A DNA stretch of 64,000 nucleotides from assembly GCF_036192275.1 (NCBI RefSeq), contig NZ_CP108088.1, forward strand, positions 6,945,501 to 7,009,500, given 5' to 3'. The stretch is from Streptomyces sp. NBC_00250 (lineage in GTDB: Bacteria > Actinomycetota > Actinomycetes > Streptomycetales > Streptomycetaceae). Each line of letters starts with the position of its first letter. Positions within the stretch are counted from its first letter, which is position 1. The position numbers were made by a program, and so were the translations under genes. Positions 1 through 9,324 of this stretch are shown piece by piece. The notes under the pieces were generated by a model. It was given only the letters and a program-made list of their open reading frames with translations. It was not told the origin of the DNA and ran no database searches.

Positions 1-125
1 GCGACTGCCGGTTCACTCTCCGTGCGTAAAGATTCCGGTGTCTCAAGTCGCCGAGGCCGCGCCGACCCACCGTCCCCGTGGTGAGCGGCCGGCGACGCCG
101 TGTCTCTTGTGGGGGTTCCACCATC

Positions 126-1136
126 TTGAACAGCAACACCTTCCGCATGCCCGTGCGCCGCACCGCGGCCGCCGCGACCGTCGCCGCCCTGACCGTCGGC
201 CCGGTCCTCCTCGCGGCCCCCGCGGCGCACGCCACGGGCGGCGAAGGGCGCGCCACCGCCGTCGTCCTGCGGACCGGCCTCGACGTCTCGCTCCTCGGCA
301 AGACGGTCGACGTGCCGGTGCGGGCCTCGCTCAACGAGGTCAGGGCGCCGCAGACCGAGAGCGAGACCGCGCTCTCCGTGAAGGTGCAGGGGGCCGAGGA
401 GGGCAAGCCGATCGACATCCTCGCCGCCGACGTCGCCACCTCGACGGCCACCGTCGACGAGAAGAAGGCCGAGGGGTACGTGAACCTCGTCAAGGCCCAG
501 GTCCACGTCCCCGGAATCCCGCTGCTCTCCCTCATCGAGGTCGAGAAGGTGACCTCCAAGGCGCTGTGCGAGGTGGGCAGGAAGCCGGTCGCCGAGTCCA
601 ACGTCCTCGGCCACGTCACCGTCTTCGGCAAGAGGACGACCCTCTCCACCGGCGGCCGCACCCAGGTCAGTGTCCCGGGCATCGGCAAGGTGACCCTCGA
701 CCTCTCCCGCACGTCCACCACCTCCCGTACGGCGGCGGCGACCGCCCTCGAACTCAAGGTGGAGGTCGACCCGCTGAAGCTCGGCGTCGCCGAGGTCAAC
801 GGCACCGTGACGCTCGCCGAGGCCACCTGCGAGACCCCCGAGGGCACGGCCCCGACGGAGAAGCCCACGGAGCGGCCCACCGAGAAGCCGACCGAGCAGC
901 CCACCCAGGAGCCCAGCGAGCGGCCCTCGGAGCAGCCCACGCAGGAGCCCTCGGTGAAGCCGAGCGACGCCGGCGGCATCAAGACCAACAACGGTGGCAC
1001 CACGCCCACCCAGAACCTCGCCGAGACCGGCGGCAGCTCCACCACCCCGTACATCGCGGGCGGGGCGCTCGCGCTCCTCGTGGCCGGCGGCGGCGCCCTC
1101 GCGCTGACCCGCTCGCGCGCCCGCTCCCGAGGCTGA
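126..1136 (+). CDS. LAETG-anchored cell-surface protein (SCO1860 family)
   Basis: This is a secreted wall-anchored protein of about 336 residues. The N-terminus has a signal peptide with Arg-Arg near residues 11-12, an Ala/Leu-rich core and an AHA cleavage site near residue 36. A Thr/Pro/Glu repeat stalk (TEKPTERPTEKPTEQP type) lies around residues 245-285. The C-terminus has LAETG (about 298-302), a hydrophobic stretch and an Arg-rich tail, the class E sortase signal of actinobacteria. The mid region is unrecognised and its role unknown. I chose the TTG start because a GGGGGT Shine-Dalgarno sequence lies about 10 nt upstream. GTG at 78 and ATG at 147 lack one. Family naming comes from memory of Streptomyces annotation. 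Confidence 0.8.
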   Translation: MNSNTFRMPVRRTAAAATVAALTVGPVLLAAPAAHATGGEGRATAVVLRTGLDVSLLGKTVDVPVRASLNEVRAPQTESETALSVKVQGAEEGKPIDILAADVATSTATVDEKKAEGYVNLVKAQVHVPGIPLLSLIEVEKVTSKALCEVGRKPVAESNVLGHVTVFGKRTTLSTGGRTQVSVPGIGKVTLDLSRTSTTSRTAAATALELKVEVDPLKLGVAEVNGTVTLAEATCETPEGTAPTEKPTERPTEKPTEQPTQEPSERPSEQPTQEPSVKPSDAGGIKTNNGGTTPTQNLAETGGSSTTPYIAGGALALLVAGGGALALTRSRARSRG

Positions 1137-1200
1137 CGGTCCGAGGGGGCCGCGCGGGGGCGCGGGAGGCTCCGGGGGGAGCCTCGAAGGGGGGAAGCAC

Positions 1201-1245
1201 GGGTCCGGGGAGGGCGACGGTGACGACGTCGCCCTCCCCGGACCC
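1201..1245. terminator. bidirectional hairpin between convergent genes
   Basis: Perfect 18-bp inverted repeat (arms 1201-1218 and 1228-1245, 9-nt loop). It separates the plus-strand surface protein from the minus-strand cobE-cobC gene and can serve both. Confidence 0.8.
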
Positions 1246-1262
1246 CTGTGCGCCCGCCGGGC

Positions 1263-2861
1263 TCAGCCGCCCATCAACAGGGCCTGGTCGAGGGCCTGGA
1301 GGAAGCGGTTCGTCGTCACCCGGTCCCGGACCGCGATCCGCAGCCAGTTCCGGTCGAGCCCCGGGAAGGTGTCGCCCCGGCGGGCCGCGAAGCCCAGCGA
1401 CCGCAGCCGCTCCCGGATCGCGTCCGCCCCGTCGATCCGCAGCAGCACGAAGGGCCCCTCCGACCCCTCCACCGTCCGCACCTCGTCGAACTCGGCGAGG
1501 CCGGCGAGCAGATGGGCCCGCTCCACCCCGATCCGGTGCGCCGCGTGCTCGGCCTCCGCGAGCGCCGCCCGCGACATGCACGCCTCCGCCGCCACCAGGG
1601 CGGGCGTCGACACCGGCCACAGCGGCTGGCTCCGTTCGAGCGCCGCGATCGTCTCCGGCTCGGCCAGCACGTACCCGATCCGCAGACCGGCGAGCCCCCA
1701 GGTCTTGGTGAGGCTGCGCAGCACCACGAGCCCCGGCACGTCGGTCCGCCCGGCCAGCGACTCGCGCTCGCCCGGCACCGCGTCGATGAAGGCCTCGTCC
1801 ACCACCAGGGTCCGCCCCGGTCTCGCGAGCGCGGCGATCGAGTCGGCGGGGTGCAGCACGGAGGTCGGGTTCGTGGGGTTCCCGATCACCACCAGGTCCG
1901 CGTCCTCGGGAACCGCCGCCGGATCCAGCCGGAAACCGTCCTCCTCGCGCAGCAGCACCCGGCCCACCTCGTGGCCGACGTCGGACAGCGCCGCCTCCGG
2001 CTCGGTGAACTGCGGATGCACGACGACGGGCCGCCGCACCGGCAGCGCCCGCGCGATCAGCACGAAGGCCTCCGCCGCGCCGGCCGTGAGCAGCACCCGG
2101 TTCGAGGGCAGGTCGTGCCGCTCGGCGACGGCCGCCCGCGCGGCCCGGCCGTCGGGGTAGGCGGCGAGTCCGGTCAGGGAGTCGGCGATCCGCCTCCGGA
2201 GCCAGTCCGGTGGGGTGTTCGTCCGGACGTTGACCGCCAGGTCGATGAGTTTCTCGTCCCGGACCTCGGCGTCACCGTGGTGGCGCAGGTCGTGGGCGTC
2301 GGTATGCAGGTGCATGTCCATGGCCGCCGTCGTGTGGGGGGTGGGGATGGTGGGGGGTGAGCCAGGCTCGCCAGCGATGTACCCGTGAGTTCGGCGCAAC
2401 AACCGTACGCCTGGGGCATCTTCGTTCGGACGAACCGGGACGGAAGTGGCGAGAGCGCACGTTACGCGCCGGGTTTTCCGCTTCGGTACGAGGAGTAAGC
2501 CCCCCGTACCTCCCGTCGGCCCGGCACCTCCCGCCGCCGTTCCCCCGCCTGCCGCCGCGGCGGCGAGCAGCGCCGCCGCCTCCGCCACCGACGCCGTGCC
2601 CGTCGCGGCCAACGGCAGCGCCGACGGATGCGGTACGGGCACGGCCGCAAGCTCCGCCGCAGTGAACCCCCGCACCGGGACGCCGAGCTCCTCCGCCGCC
2701 CCCGTGATCCCCGGCTCCGCCGCCCGCGCGTCGAGCGTGGCCAGCGACCGGACGTCCGCGCGCCTCAGACCCGCCTCCCGCAGAACCGCCTCGATCAGGG
2801 CGAGCACCTCGTCCACCGGGACCCCCGACCGCGCACCGACGCCGAGGTGCGCGGACGCCAC
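1263..2861 (-). CDS. cobC: CobE-like domain fused to CobC (PLP-dependent, Rv2231c family)
   Basis: One uninterrupted frame encodes two cobalamin-biosynthesis parts. Residues 1-140 resemble CobE/CbiG-C, with an LGVGARSGVP start and the typical end VPKRKTRRVTCALA. An unstructured linker follows. From Met181 (ATG at 2321) comes a class I/II aminotransferase-fold protein of about 352 residues. It has a VIGNPTNPTS loop, VVDEAF, and the SLTKTWGLAGLRIGY PLP-lysine motif (Lys about 386). CobC-type enzymes make the (R)-1-aminopropan-2-ol phosphate arm. No stop codon or clear ribosome site precedes ATG 2321, which favours a fusion, but two separately initiated proteins are possible. GTG 2861 is the best N-terminal start; TTG 2876 is the alternative. 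The start codon lies only 21 nt from the divergent ZIP gene. Confidence 0.75.
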   Translation of the reverse strand: MASAHLGVGARSGVPVDEVLALIEAVLREAGLRRADVRSLATLDARAAEPGITGAAEELGVPVRGFTAAELAAVPVPHPSALPLAATGTASVAEAAALLAAAAAGGGTAAGGAGPTGGTGGLLLVPKRKTRRVTCALATSVPVRPNEDAPGVRLLRRTHGYIAGEPGSPPTIPTPHTTAAMDMHLHTDAHDLRHHGDAEVRDEKLIDLAVNVRTNTPPDWLRRRIADSLTGLAAYPDGRAARAAVAERHDLPSNRVLLTAGAAEAFVLIARALPVRRPVVVHPQFTEPEAALSDVGHEVGRVLLREEDGFRLDPAAVPEDADLVVIGNPTNPTSVLHPADSIAALARPGRTLVVDEAFIDAVPGERESLAGRTDVPGLVVLRSLTKTWGLAGLRIGYVLAEPETIAALERSQPLWPVSTPALVAAEACMSRAALAEAEHAAHRIGVERAHLLAGLAEFDEVRTVEGSEGPFVLLRIDGADAIRERLRSLGFAARRGDTFPGLDRNWLRIAVRDRVTTNRFLQALDQALLMGG

Positions 2862-2882
2862 CCCATCCGATACCAAAGGCCC

Positions 2883-3611
2883 ATGGCTGTAGTCGTCGCG
2901 CTCGGCGCGTTCCTCATGACGCTCTTCGGCGGCTGGGTCGCGGGACGCGTCACCGACCGGCGTCACCTCGTCCTCGGCCTCGCCGGCGGACTCATGCTCG
3001 GCGTCGTCGGACTCGACCTGCTGCCCGAGGCCATGGAGGCCGCGGGCGACGAGGTCTTCGGAGTCCCGGAGGCGCTGCTGCTGTTCGTCGGCGGCTTCCT
3101 CCTCGCCCACGTCGTGGAGCGACTCCTCGCCGTACGCCGGGCGGCGCACGGGGTCGCCGCCGACGAGCGGGTCCCCCAGGTCGGCATGACGGCGGCCGCC
3201 GCGATGGTCGGTCACAGCCTCATGGACGGCATCGCGCTCGGCGCCGCCTTCCAGGTCGGCGGCGGCATGGGCGCCACCGTCGCCCTCGCCGTCATCACCC
3301 ACGACTTCGCCGACGGCTTCAACACGTACACGATCACGAGCCTCTACGGGAACGCCCGCAGCAAGGCCCTGGCGATGCTCGTCGCGGACGCGGTCGCCCC
3401 GCTGGTCGGCGCGGCCTCCACCCTGCTGTTCACCCTTCCGGAGGAACTCCTCGGCAGCTATCTGGGCTTCTTCGGCGGCGCCCTGCTCTACCTGGCCGCC
3501 GCCGAGATCCTGCCGGAGGCCCACCACGAACACCCCGCCCGCTCCACCCTGCTGTGCACGGTGGCGGGCGTCGGCTTCATCTGGTTCGTGGTGGGCGTCT
3601 CCGGCGGCTGA
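2883..3611 (+). CDS. ZIP-family divalent metal permease
   Basis: Integral membrane protein of 242 residues with about seven or eight hydrophobic helices. Helix IV carries the ZIP signature GHSLMDGIALGAAF and helix V the ITHDFADGFNTY motif. Their His/Asp residues form the metal site in ZIP transporters that import Zn, Fe, Mn or Co. A His-rich EAHHEHP sits near the C-terminus. The ATG start follows a weak AAAGG. The gene sits inside the cobalamin gene block, divergent from cobE-cobC and ending 2 nt from cobB. Cobalt or zinc supply for the pathway is plausible but inferred. I saw no Zur-like box upstream. Confidence 0.85.
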   Translation: MAVVVALGAFLMTLFGGWVAGRVTDRRHLVLGLAGGLMLGVVGLDLLPEAMEAAGDEVFGVPEALLLFVGGFLLAHVVERLLAVRRAAHGVAADERVPQVGMTAAAAMVGHSLMDGIALGAAFQVGGGMGATVALAVITHDFADGFNTYTITSLYGNARSKALAMLVADAVAPLVGAASTLLFTLPEELLGSYLGFFGGALLYLAAAEILPEAHHEHPARSTLLCTVAGVGFIWFVVGVSGG

Positions 3612-3613
3612 AC

Positions 3614-5050
3614 TCACGCGACCGGACCGCCCGCGCAGCGCTCGACGAACCGAGCGGCCACCTCGGGGGCACCTGCCCAGTGCGTGTGCACATAACTGGC
3701 GTGCACCCCCTGCTGCACGAAGCCCTCCACGCGCCGCTCGGGCTGCCGAAGCCCCCAGGCGGCCTGCGCCCCGGCGCCCGGCTCGATGACGGTGCGGTGG
3801 AACTCGTGCCCCCGCATCCGCGCCCCGGCGGGCGCGAGCACACTGTCGCTCACGGCGACGGCGTCCCGGTAGCCGAGGGTGAGCCTCGACGACATCCGCG
3901 CCTCGGCGTCGAGTACCCCGCACATGGGGGTGCCGTCGAGCGACCGCGCGAGGTACAGCAGCCCGGCGCACTCGGCGGCGATCGGAGCCCCGGAGGCGGC
4001 GAGCGCGGCGACGGCCTTACGGAGCGGCTCGTTGGCGGACAGCTCGGCCCCGTACATCTCGGGGAAACCGCCACCTATGACGAGCCCGGAAGTTCCCTCG
4101 GGCAACGCCTCGTCCCGAAGCGGATCGAAGGTCACGACCTCGGCCCCGGCAGCGGTCAACAACTCGGCGTGCTCGGCGTACGAGAACGTGAACGCCGCGC
4201 CCCCGGCAACGGCGATGACCGGCCGTGGCGGGCCGTCGTTCCGCAGGGCGAGGGCGGTGGGGGTCCCCCCGGACGCGGTCCGGGGGAGGGTGGGCGCCAC
4301 GGGACCACCGGCGCGCAGCCGCCCGACAACCTCCGGCGACCAGGCCTCGGCGTGCAGTTCCGGCGCGCTGCGCGCGAGGGCCAGAAGCGCATCGAGGTCG
4401 CACCCTCGGAGGACCTGCTCCGCCTGCGCGGCAACCGCCTCCACGGCTGCGGCCTGCCGCTCGGCGACCGGCACAAGCCCCAGATGCCGCGAGGGAGTCG
4501 CAACAGCAGGGGCCCGTCGCAGGACGCCGAGCACGGGAACCCCGGACTCCCCGAGCGCCTCCCGCAACAGATGCTCGTGCCGATCCGTCGCGACCTTGTT
4601 GAGGATCACGCCCCCGATCCGCACCTCCGGGTCCCACGAAGCGAACCCGTGCACCAGCGCCGCCACCGACCGCGACTGCGACGACGCGTCGACGACGAGC
4701 ACCACCGGTGCCTTGAGGAGCTTCGACACCTGTGCGGTGGAGGCGAGTTCGCCCTGGTCGGCGGCCCCGTCGTACAGGCCCATCACACCTTCGACGACCG
4801 CCAGGTCGCAGCCGCGGGCCCCGTGCTCGAAGAGCGGCGCGACCAGCCCCGTACCGCACATGTACGCGTCGAGGTTGCGGCCCGGCCGCCCCGTCGCGAG
4901 CGCGTGGTAGCCCGGGTCGATGTAGTCCGGTCCGACCTTGTGCGGCGAGACCGCCAGACCACGGCCGGAGAACGCGGCCATCAGACCGGTCGCGACCGTG
5001 GTCTTGCCCGCGCCCGAGGAGGGCGCGGCGATGACGAGACGTGCTACCAC
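3614..5050 (-). CDS. cobB: cobyrinate a,c-diamide synthase
   Basis: Glutamine-dependent amidotransferase of 478 residues that amidates carboxylates a and c of cobyrinate (or the hydrogenobyrinate form) in cytosolic corrin synthesis. The N-terminal ATPase domain opens with the P-loop APSSGAGKTT. The C-terminal half is a class I glutaminase-like domain with GGGFPEMY and the nucleophile context AECAGLLYL. The length fits CobB/CbiA. The GTG start overlaps the end of cobO by 7 nt, so translation is probably coupled. It is the last gene of the riboswitch-led operon and ends 2 nt from the convergent ZIP gene. Confidence 0.93.
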   Translation of the reverse strand: MVARLVIAAPSSGAGKTTVATGLMAAFSGRGLAVSPHKVGPDYIDPGYHALATGRPGRNLDAYMCGTGLVAPLFEHGARGCDLAVVEGVMGLYDGAADQGELASTAQVSKLLKAPVVLVVDASSQSRSVAALVHGFASWDPEVRIGGVILNKVATDRHEHLLREALGESGVPVLGVLRRAPAVATPSRHLGLVPVAERQAAAVEAVAAQAEQVLRGCDLDALLALARSAPELHAEAWSPEVVGRLRAGGPVAPTLPRTASGGTPTALALRNDGPPRPVIAVAGGAAFTFSYAEHAELLTAAGAEVVTFDPLRDEALPEGTSGLVIGGGFPEMYGAELSANEPLRKAVAALAASGAPIAAECAGLLYLARSLDGTPMCGVLDAEARMSSRLTLGYRDAVAVSDSVLAPAGARMRGHEFHRTVIEPGAGAQAAWGLRQPERRVEGFVQQGVHASYVHTHWAGAPEVAARFVERCAGGPVA

Positions 5051-5652
5051 TCGATGCCCCGCTGGCCCTTCTGACCGGCGTCCATCGGGTGCTTGACCTT
5101 GGACATGTCGGTGACGAGATCCGCGAAGTCGACGAGCTCCTGCGGCGCGTTGCGGCCGGTGATGACGACGTGCTGGTGCCCTGGACGGTCGCGCAGCACC
5201 TCGACGACCTCCTCGACGTCGATCCAGCCCCAGTGCAGCAGGTAGGCGAACTCGTCGAGGACGTAGAACTTGTACTTCTCCTCGGCGAGGTCCCGCTTGA
5301 CCTGCTCCCAGCCCTCGCGGGCCTTCTCCTCGTGGGACTGCTCGCCCTCGGCGACCTCGCGCTGGATCCAGGACCAGCCCTCACCCATCTTGTTCCAGGT
5401 GACGGTGCCGCCCTTGCCGGTCTCGCCGAGCGCCTTGAGGGCGTTCTCCTCGCCGACCTTCCACTTGGCGGACTTGACGAACTGGAACACCCCGATCGGC
5501 CAGCCCTGGTTCCAGGCGCGCAGCGCCATGCCGAACGCGGCGGTCGACTTCCCCTTGCCGACGCCCGTGTGCACCATCACGAGTGCGCGGTTGCGGCGCT
5601 GACGGGTGGTGAGACCGTCGTCGGGTACGGCGGTCGGCTGTCCCTGCGGCAT
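5044..5652 (-). CDS. cobO: cob(I)yrinic acid a,c-diamide adenosyltransferase
   Basis: BtuR/CobO-type corrinoid adenosyltransferase (202 residues) that attaches the 5'-deoxyadenosyl ligand from ATP to cob(I)yrinate diamide. The P-loop GVGKGKSTAAFG lies near residues 30-41. The conserved VLDEFAYLLHWGWID and VVITGRNAP segments follow, all typical of the family. Its ATG overlaps the stop of the upstream chelatase gene by one base (TAATG), and its 3' end overlaps cobB. Confidence 0.94.
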   Translation of the reverse strand: MPQGQPTAVPDDGLTTRQRRNRALVMVHTGVGKGKSTAAFGMALRAWNQGWPIGVFQFVKSAKWKVGEENALKALGETGKGGTVTWNKMGEGWSWIQREVAEGEQSHEEKAREGWEQVKRDLAEEKYKFYVLDEFAYLLHWGWIDVEEVVEVLRDRPGHQHVVITGRNAPQELVDFADLVTDMSKVKHPMDAGQKGQRGIEW

Positions 5653-7703
5653 TAAGCGGCCCTCCTGGCAGTGGTCTTACGGTTTCCTTGAACGTCCCTG
5701 ACGAGGCCGGCGATCGAGTCGGCGCGCAGCTCGTCCAGGGTGACGGCGGTGCCTCCGAGTTCACGGGCGAGCTCCCGGGCGAGCCCGAGCCGCACCGGTC
5801 CGGTCTCGCAGTCCACGACGACGGAGGCGGTGCCCTCGGCGGCGTGCAGCCGCGCCGCGCGGGCGGCGAGGGCCACCGGGTCGGCGCCGCCGCCGGTCGC
5901 CCGTCCGTCGGTCACGACGACGAGCAGCGGGCGGCGCGAGGGGTCCCGCAGCCGCTCGATACGCAGCACGTCGTGGGCCTTGAGCAGTCCGGCCGACAGC
6001 GGCGTACGGCCGCCGGTCGGAAGCTTGTCGAGCCGGGCGGCGGCCGCGTCCACGGACGAGGTCGGCGGCAGCGCGACCTCGGCGTCCCGGCCCCGGAAGG
6101 TGATGAGGCCGACCTTGTCGCGCCGCTGGTAGGCGTCGAGCAGCAGGGAGAGCACGGCGCCCTTGACGGCGCTCATCCGCTGCCGGGCCGCCATGGAACC
6201 GGAGGCGTCCACGGCGAAGAGCACCAGATTCCCCTCGCGTCCCTCCCGGGTCGCCTGCCGCAGATCGTCCCGGCGGACGACCAGGCCCGGCCCGGTCCGC
6301 CCACGGGCCTTCTGGTGCGGGGCGGCGGCCTGCACGGTGGCGGCCAGGTGCAGCTTGGTCAGCGCGCCCCGGGGGCGTACGGATCCGGTGGTACGGCCGT
6401 GCTCGGTACGGGCCCGAGAGCGGCGTCCGGCCGCACCCTCGCCGAGCCCGGGGACGCTGAGCACCTTCGTACGGAAGGGCTCGGAGGCGGCGACGGCGGC
6501 CCGCTCACCGGAACCGGCCCCTTGGGGAGCGGGTGCGGGAGCGGATTCGGGAGCCGGCGCGGGCGAGGAAGTCTCCTCGGGAGCGGGGGAGTTCTCCGCG
6601 GCGGGCCCGTCGCTCTGCGGCGGAACACCCCCACCGGGACCGCCGTCCCCGGGCCCGTCGGGCTCGGGATCCTCGTCCGGCTCCTGGTCCTGGCCCTTGA
6701 ACTCCTCCAGGGTCTCGTCGAGCTTGTCCTCGTCGAGGCCGGGGGCGTCGAAGGGGGAGCGGCGCCGCCGGTGGGGGAGGGCGAGGAGGGCGGCCTGCCG
6801 TACGTCCTCGGAGGTGACCTCGGTGCGGCCGGCCCAGGCGGCGAGCGCGGTCGCGGTGCGGGCCATGACGATGTCGGCACGCATGCCGTCGACCTCGAAG
6901 GCGGCGCAGGTGGCGGCGATCTGGAGCAGGACGGCGTCGCCGAGCGTCACCTGGGGCAGCAACGCCCGGGCGGTGACGATCCGTGCCCGCAGCGCGGCCT
7001 CGTCCCCGGCCCAGCGGTCGGCGAAGGCGGCGGGGTCGTCCTCGAAGGCGAGCCGCCGACGGACGACCTCGACGCGCTGCTGCGGGTCGCGCGACGCGGC
7101 GACCTCGACGGTCAGTCCGAACCGGTCGAGGAGCTGGGGCCTGAGCTCGCCCTCCTCGGGGTTCATGGTGCCGACGAGCAGGAAGCGGGCGGCGTGTCGG
7201 ACGGAGACGCCTTCGCGCTCGACGTAGGAGGACCCCATGGCGGCGGCGTCGAGCAGATGATCGATGAGGTGATCGCTGAGCAGGTTGACCTCGTCGACGT
7301 AGAGAATGCCCCGATGGGCGGCGGCGAGCAGTCCGGGCTCGAAGGCCTTGACCCCTTCGGAGAGCGCCTTCTCGATGTCGAGCGAGCCGACCAGCCGGTC
7401 CTCGGAGGCGCCGACGGGCAGCTCGACCATGCGTGCGGGCCGGGTGTCCGCGCCGACGGCCTCGTGGGGCCCGTCGGGGCAGCCCGGGTCGGGCGAGCCC
7501 GGATCACAACTGAACCGGCACCCCGCGACGACCGCCACGGCGGGCAACAACTCGGCGAGCGCGCGCACGGCGGTGGACTTGGCGGTCCCCTTCTCACCCC
7601 GCACGAGCACACCGCCCACGGCCGGACTGACGGCATTGAGCAGCAGCGCGAGCCGCAGGTCGTCCATACCGACGACGGCGGTGAACGGATACCGGGAACT
7701 CAT
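5652..7703 (-). CDS. putative cobaltochelatase, fused ChlI AAA+ / ChlD VWA subunit
   Basis: 683-residue chelatase motor protein. The N-terminal AAA+ domain has Walker A GEKGTAKST (residues 36-44), an ILYVDEVNLL Walker B and a GTMNPEEGELRPQLLDRFG sensor region, as in Mg-chelatase I subunits. An acidic Pro/Glu/Ala-rich linker spans roughly residues 320-440. The C-terminal VWA domain carries the MIDAS motif DASGSMA near residue 500. In cobalamin loci such ChlID fusions power cobalt insertion with CobN. No cobN is next to it here or anywhere in the window. The start follows GAAGGAG at good spacing, 112 nt after cobQ. Confidence 0.88.
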   Translation of the reverse strand: MSSRYPFTAVVGMDDLRLALLLNAVSPAVGGVLVRGEKGTAKSTAVRALAELLPAVAVVAGCRFSCDPGSPDPGCPDGPHEAVGADTRPARMVELPVGASEDRLVGSLDIEKALSEGVKAFEPGLLAAAHRGILYVDEVNLLSDHLIDHLLDAAAMGSSYVEREGVSVRHAARFLLVGTMNPEEGELRPQLLDRFGLTVEVAASRDPQQRVEVVRRRLAFEDDPAAFADRWAGDEAALRARIVTARALLPQVTLGDAVLLQIAATCAAFEVDGMRADIVMARTATALAAWAGRTEVTSEDVRQAALLALPHRRRRSPFDAPGLDEDKLDETLEEFKGQDQEPDEDPEPDGPGDGGPGGGVPPQSDGPAAENSPAPEETSSPAPAPESAPAPAPQGAGSGERAAVAASEPFRTKVLSVPGLGEGAAGRRSRARTEHGRTTGSVRPRGALTKLHLAATVQAAAPHQKARGRTGPGLVVRRDDLRQATREGREGNLVLFAVDASGSMAARQRMSAVKGAVLSLLLDAYQRRDKVGLITFRGRDAEVALPPTSSVDAAAARLDKLPTGGRTPLSAGLLKAHDVLRIERLRDPSRRPLLVVVTDGRATGGGADPVALAARAARLHAAEGTASVVVDCETGPVRLGLARELARELGGTAVTLDELRADSIAGLVRDVQGNRKTTARRAA

Positions 7704-7815
7704 CGGCTGGTCACTCCTTCAGATCGCGAATGTTCGAACGACGACCCGAGGCCGCCAACGGTGAGCAGGGCCCCACGGGGGCCACCCGCGGGATTCTCGA
7801 CACGCCGCCCCGCGC

Positions 7816-9324
7816 TCACGGCGCGCCCGGCGGCACGAACGGCAGCCCCGAAGGAGCCCCCTCCTCGATCAGCCGCAGCAGCGCGTCCGTGTCCGCGTGC
7901 TCCTCGATCAGATCCCCCAGCTTGTCCAGCTGTTCCTCCCGCAGCGCCCCGAACGACGTGTCCGGCGCCGGTACGAACCGCCGCCCCGCAGCCGCCGCGA
8001 CCTCGCGCAGGAACGCCCGCCGGAACCCGTCGCTCTCCAGGGAGCCGTGCCAGTGCGTACCCCACACGGCCCCCACCCGGCACCCGTCCAGGAAGGCTTC
8101 CCCGCCCAGCACCTCGGCGACCCCGTGGTGGATCTCGTACCCCTCCACCCGCTCCCCGAGCGCCGAGCCGACCGGCCGGGCGAGGGTCTTCTCGGGCGCG
8201 AAGCGGACCCGTACGGGCAGCAGCCCGAGGCCGTCGACGGCCCCCGCCCTGGACTCGACCTCGTCTTCGATGTGCTCACCGAGCACCTGGAAGCCGCCAC
8301 AGATCCCGAGCACCGGCCGTCCCTCGGCGGCGCGCCGCGCCAGCGCGTCGGCGAGGCCCCGCTCCCGCAGCCAGGCCAGCGCCTTCACGGTGCCCCGGGT
8401 GCCCGGCACGACCACCAGGTCCGCGTCGACGAGCTCCTCGGCCCGGTCCACGAACCGCACGACGACACCCGGCTCGGCGGCCAGCGCGTCCACGTCCGTG
8501 AAGTTGGACATCAGCGGCACCGCGCAGACGGCGACCCGCAGCACGTCCTCACCGACCGGCGGCGCGACGACCGACTCACGGACCGCACCCCGCAGGGAGA
8601 CCCGCAGGCCGTCCTCCTCGTCGATGCCGAGCCCGTGGGCGTACGGCAGGACGCCGAAGGTCCGCCGCCCGGTCAGCCCGTGCAGCATGTCGAGCCCGGG
8701 TTCGAGCAGCGTGACGTCGCCGCGGAACTTGTTCACGAGGTAGCCCGCGATCAGCTCCTGGTCCTCGGGAGAGAGGAGCGCCGTCGTCCCGAAGAACTGG
8801 GCGAAGACCCCGCCCCGGTCGATGTCGCCGACCACGACGACGGGCAGCCGCGCGGCCCGCGCGATCCCCATGTTCACGATGTCGGTGCGCCGCAGGTTGA
8901 TCTCGGCGGGACTTCCCGCTCCCTCGCAGATCACGGCGTCGTAGGTGCTCCGCAGCTCCTCCAGGCAGGCCAGCACCGGCTCGAAGAGCTCCTTCTGCCG
9001 TCCCCCGTGGTAGCCCCGGGCGCTCAGCTCGCCGACCGGCTTGCCCATCAGGACGACCTGGCTGGAGCGGTCGCTGCCGGGCTTGAGCAGGACGGGGTTC
9101 ATCAGCGCGGTGGGTTCCACCCGCGCCGCCTGCGCCTGCATGGCCTGCGCGCGCCCGATCTCGGCCCCCTCCCTCGTGACGAAGGAGTTGAGGGACATGT
9201 TCTGTCCCTTGAACGGCGCCACCTTCAGCCCCTTGCGGACCAGCCAGCGGCAGATGCCGGCCGTCACGACGCTCTTGCCGGCGTCGGACGTGGTCCCGGC
9301 GACGAGCAGTCCCCCACCCCTCAT
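7816..9324 (-). CDS. cobQ: cobyric acid synthase
   Basis: 502-residue glutamine-dependent amidotransferase that adds the four remaining amides to adenosylcobyrinate diamide. The N-terminal P-loop-like GTTSDAGKS lies at residues 9-17, followed by FKGQNMSLNS and EGAGSPAEINL. The C-terminal class I glutaminase domain has the nucleophile in VLGICGGFQVLG, and the catalytic His region is YEIHHG/GTHWHGS. The ATG overlaps the stop of cbiB (ATGA), so the two are co-translated. The encoded length matches CobQ/CbiP. Confidence 0.95.
   Translation of the reverse strand: MRGGGLLVAGTTSDAGKSVVTAGICRWLVRKGLKVAPFKGQNMSLNSFVTREGAEIGRAQAMQAQAARVEPTALMNPVLLKPGSDRSSQVVLMGKPVGELSARGYHGGRQKELFEPVLACLEELRSTYDAVICEGAGSPAEINLRRTDIVNMGIARAARLPVVVVGDIDRGGVFAQFFGTTALLSPEDQELIAGYLVNKFRGDVTLLEPGLDMLHGLTGRRTFGVLPYAHGLGIDEEDGLRVSLRGAVRESVVAPPVGEDVLRVAVCAVPLMSNFTDVDALAAEPGVVVRFVDRAEELVDADLVVVPGTRGTVKALAWLRERGLADALARRAAEGRPVLGICGGFQVLGEHIEDEVESRAGAVDGLGLLPVRVRFAPEKTLARPVGSALGERVEGYEIHHGVAEVLGGEAFLDGCRVGAVWGTHWHGSLESDGFRRAFLREVAAAAGRRFVPAPDTSFGALREEQLDKLGDLIEEHADTDALLRLIEEGAPSGLPFVPPGAP

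Noticed and set aside
2862..3971. Long minus-strand open frame continuing upstream of cobE-cobC
   Set aside because: It runs antisense through the ZIP gene and the 3' end of cobB with low-complexity translation. A high-GC shadow frame.
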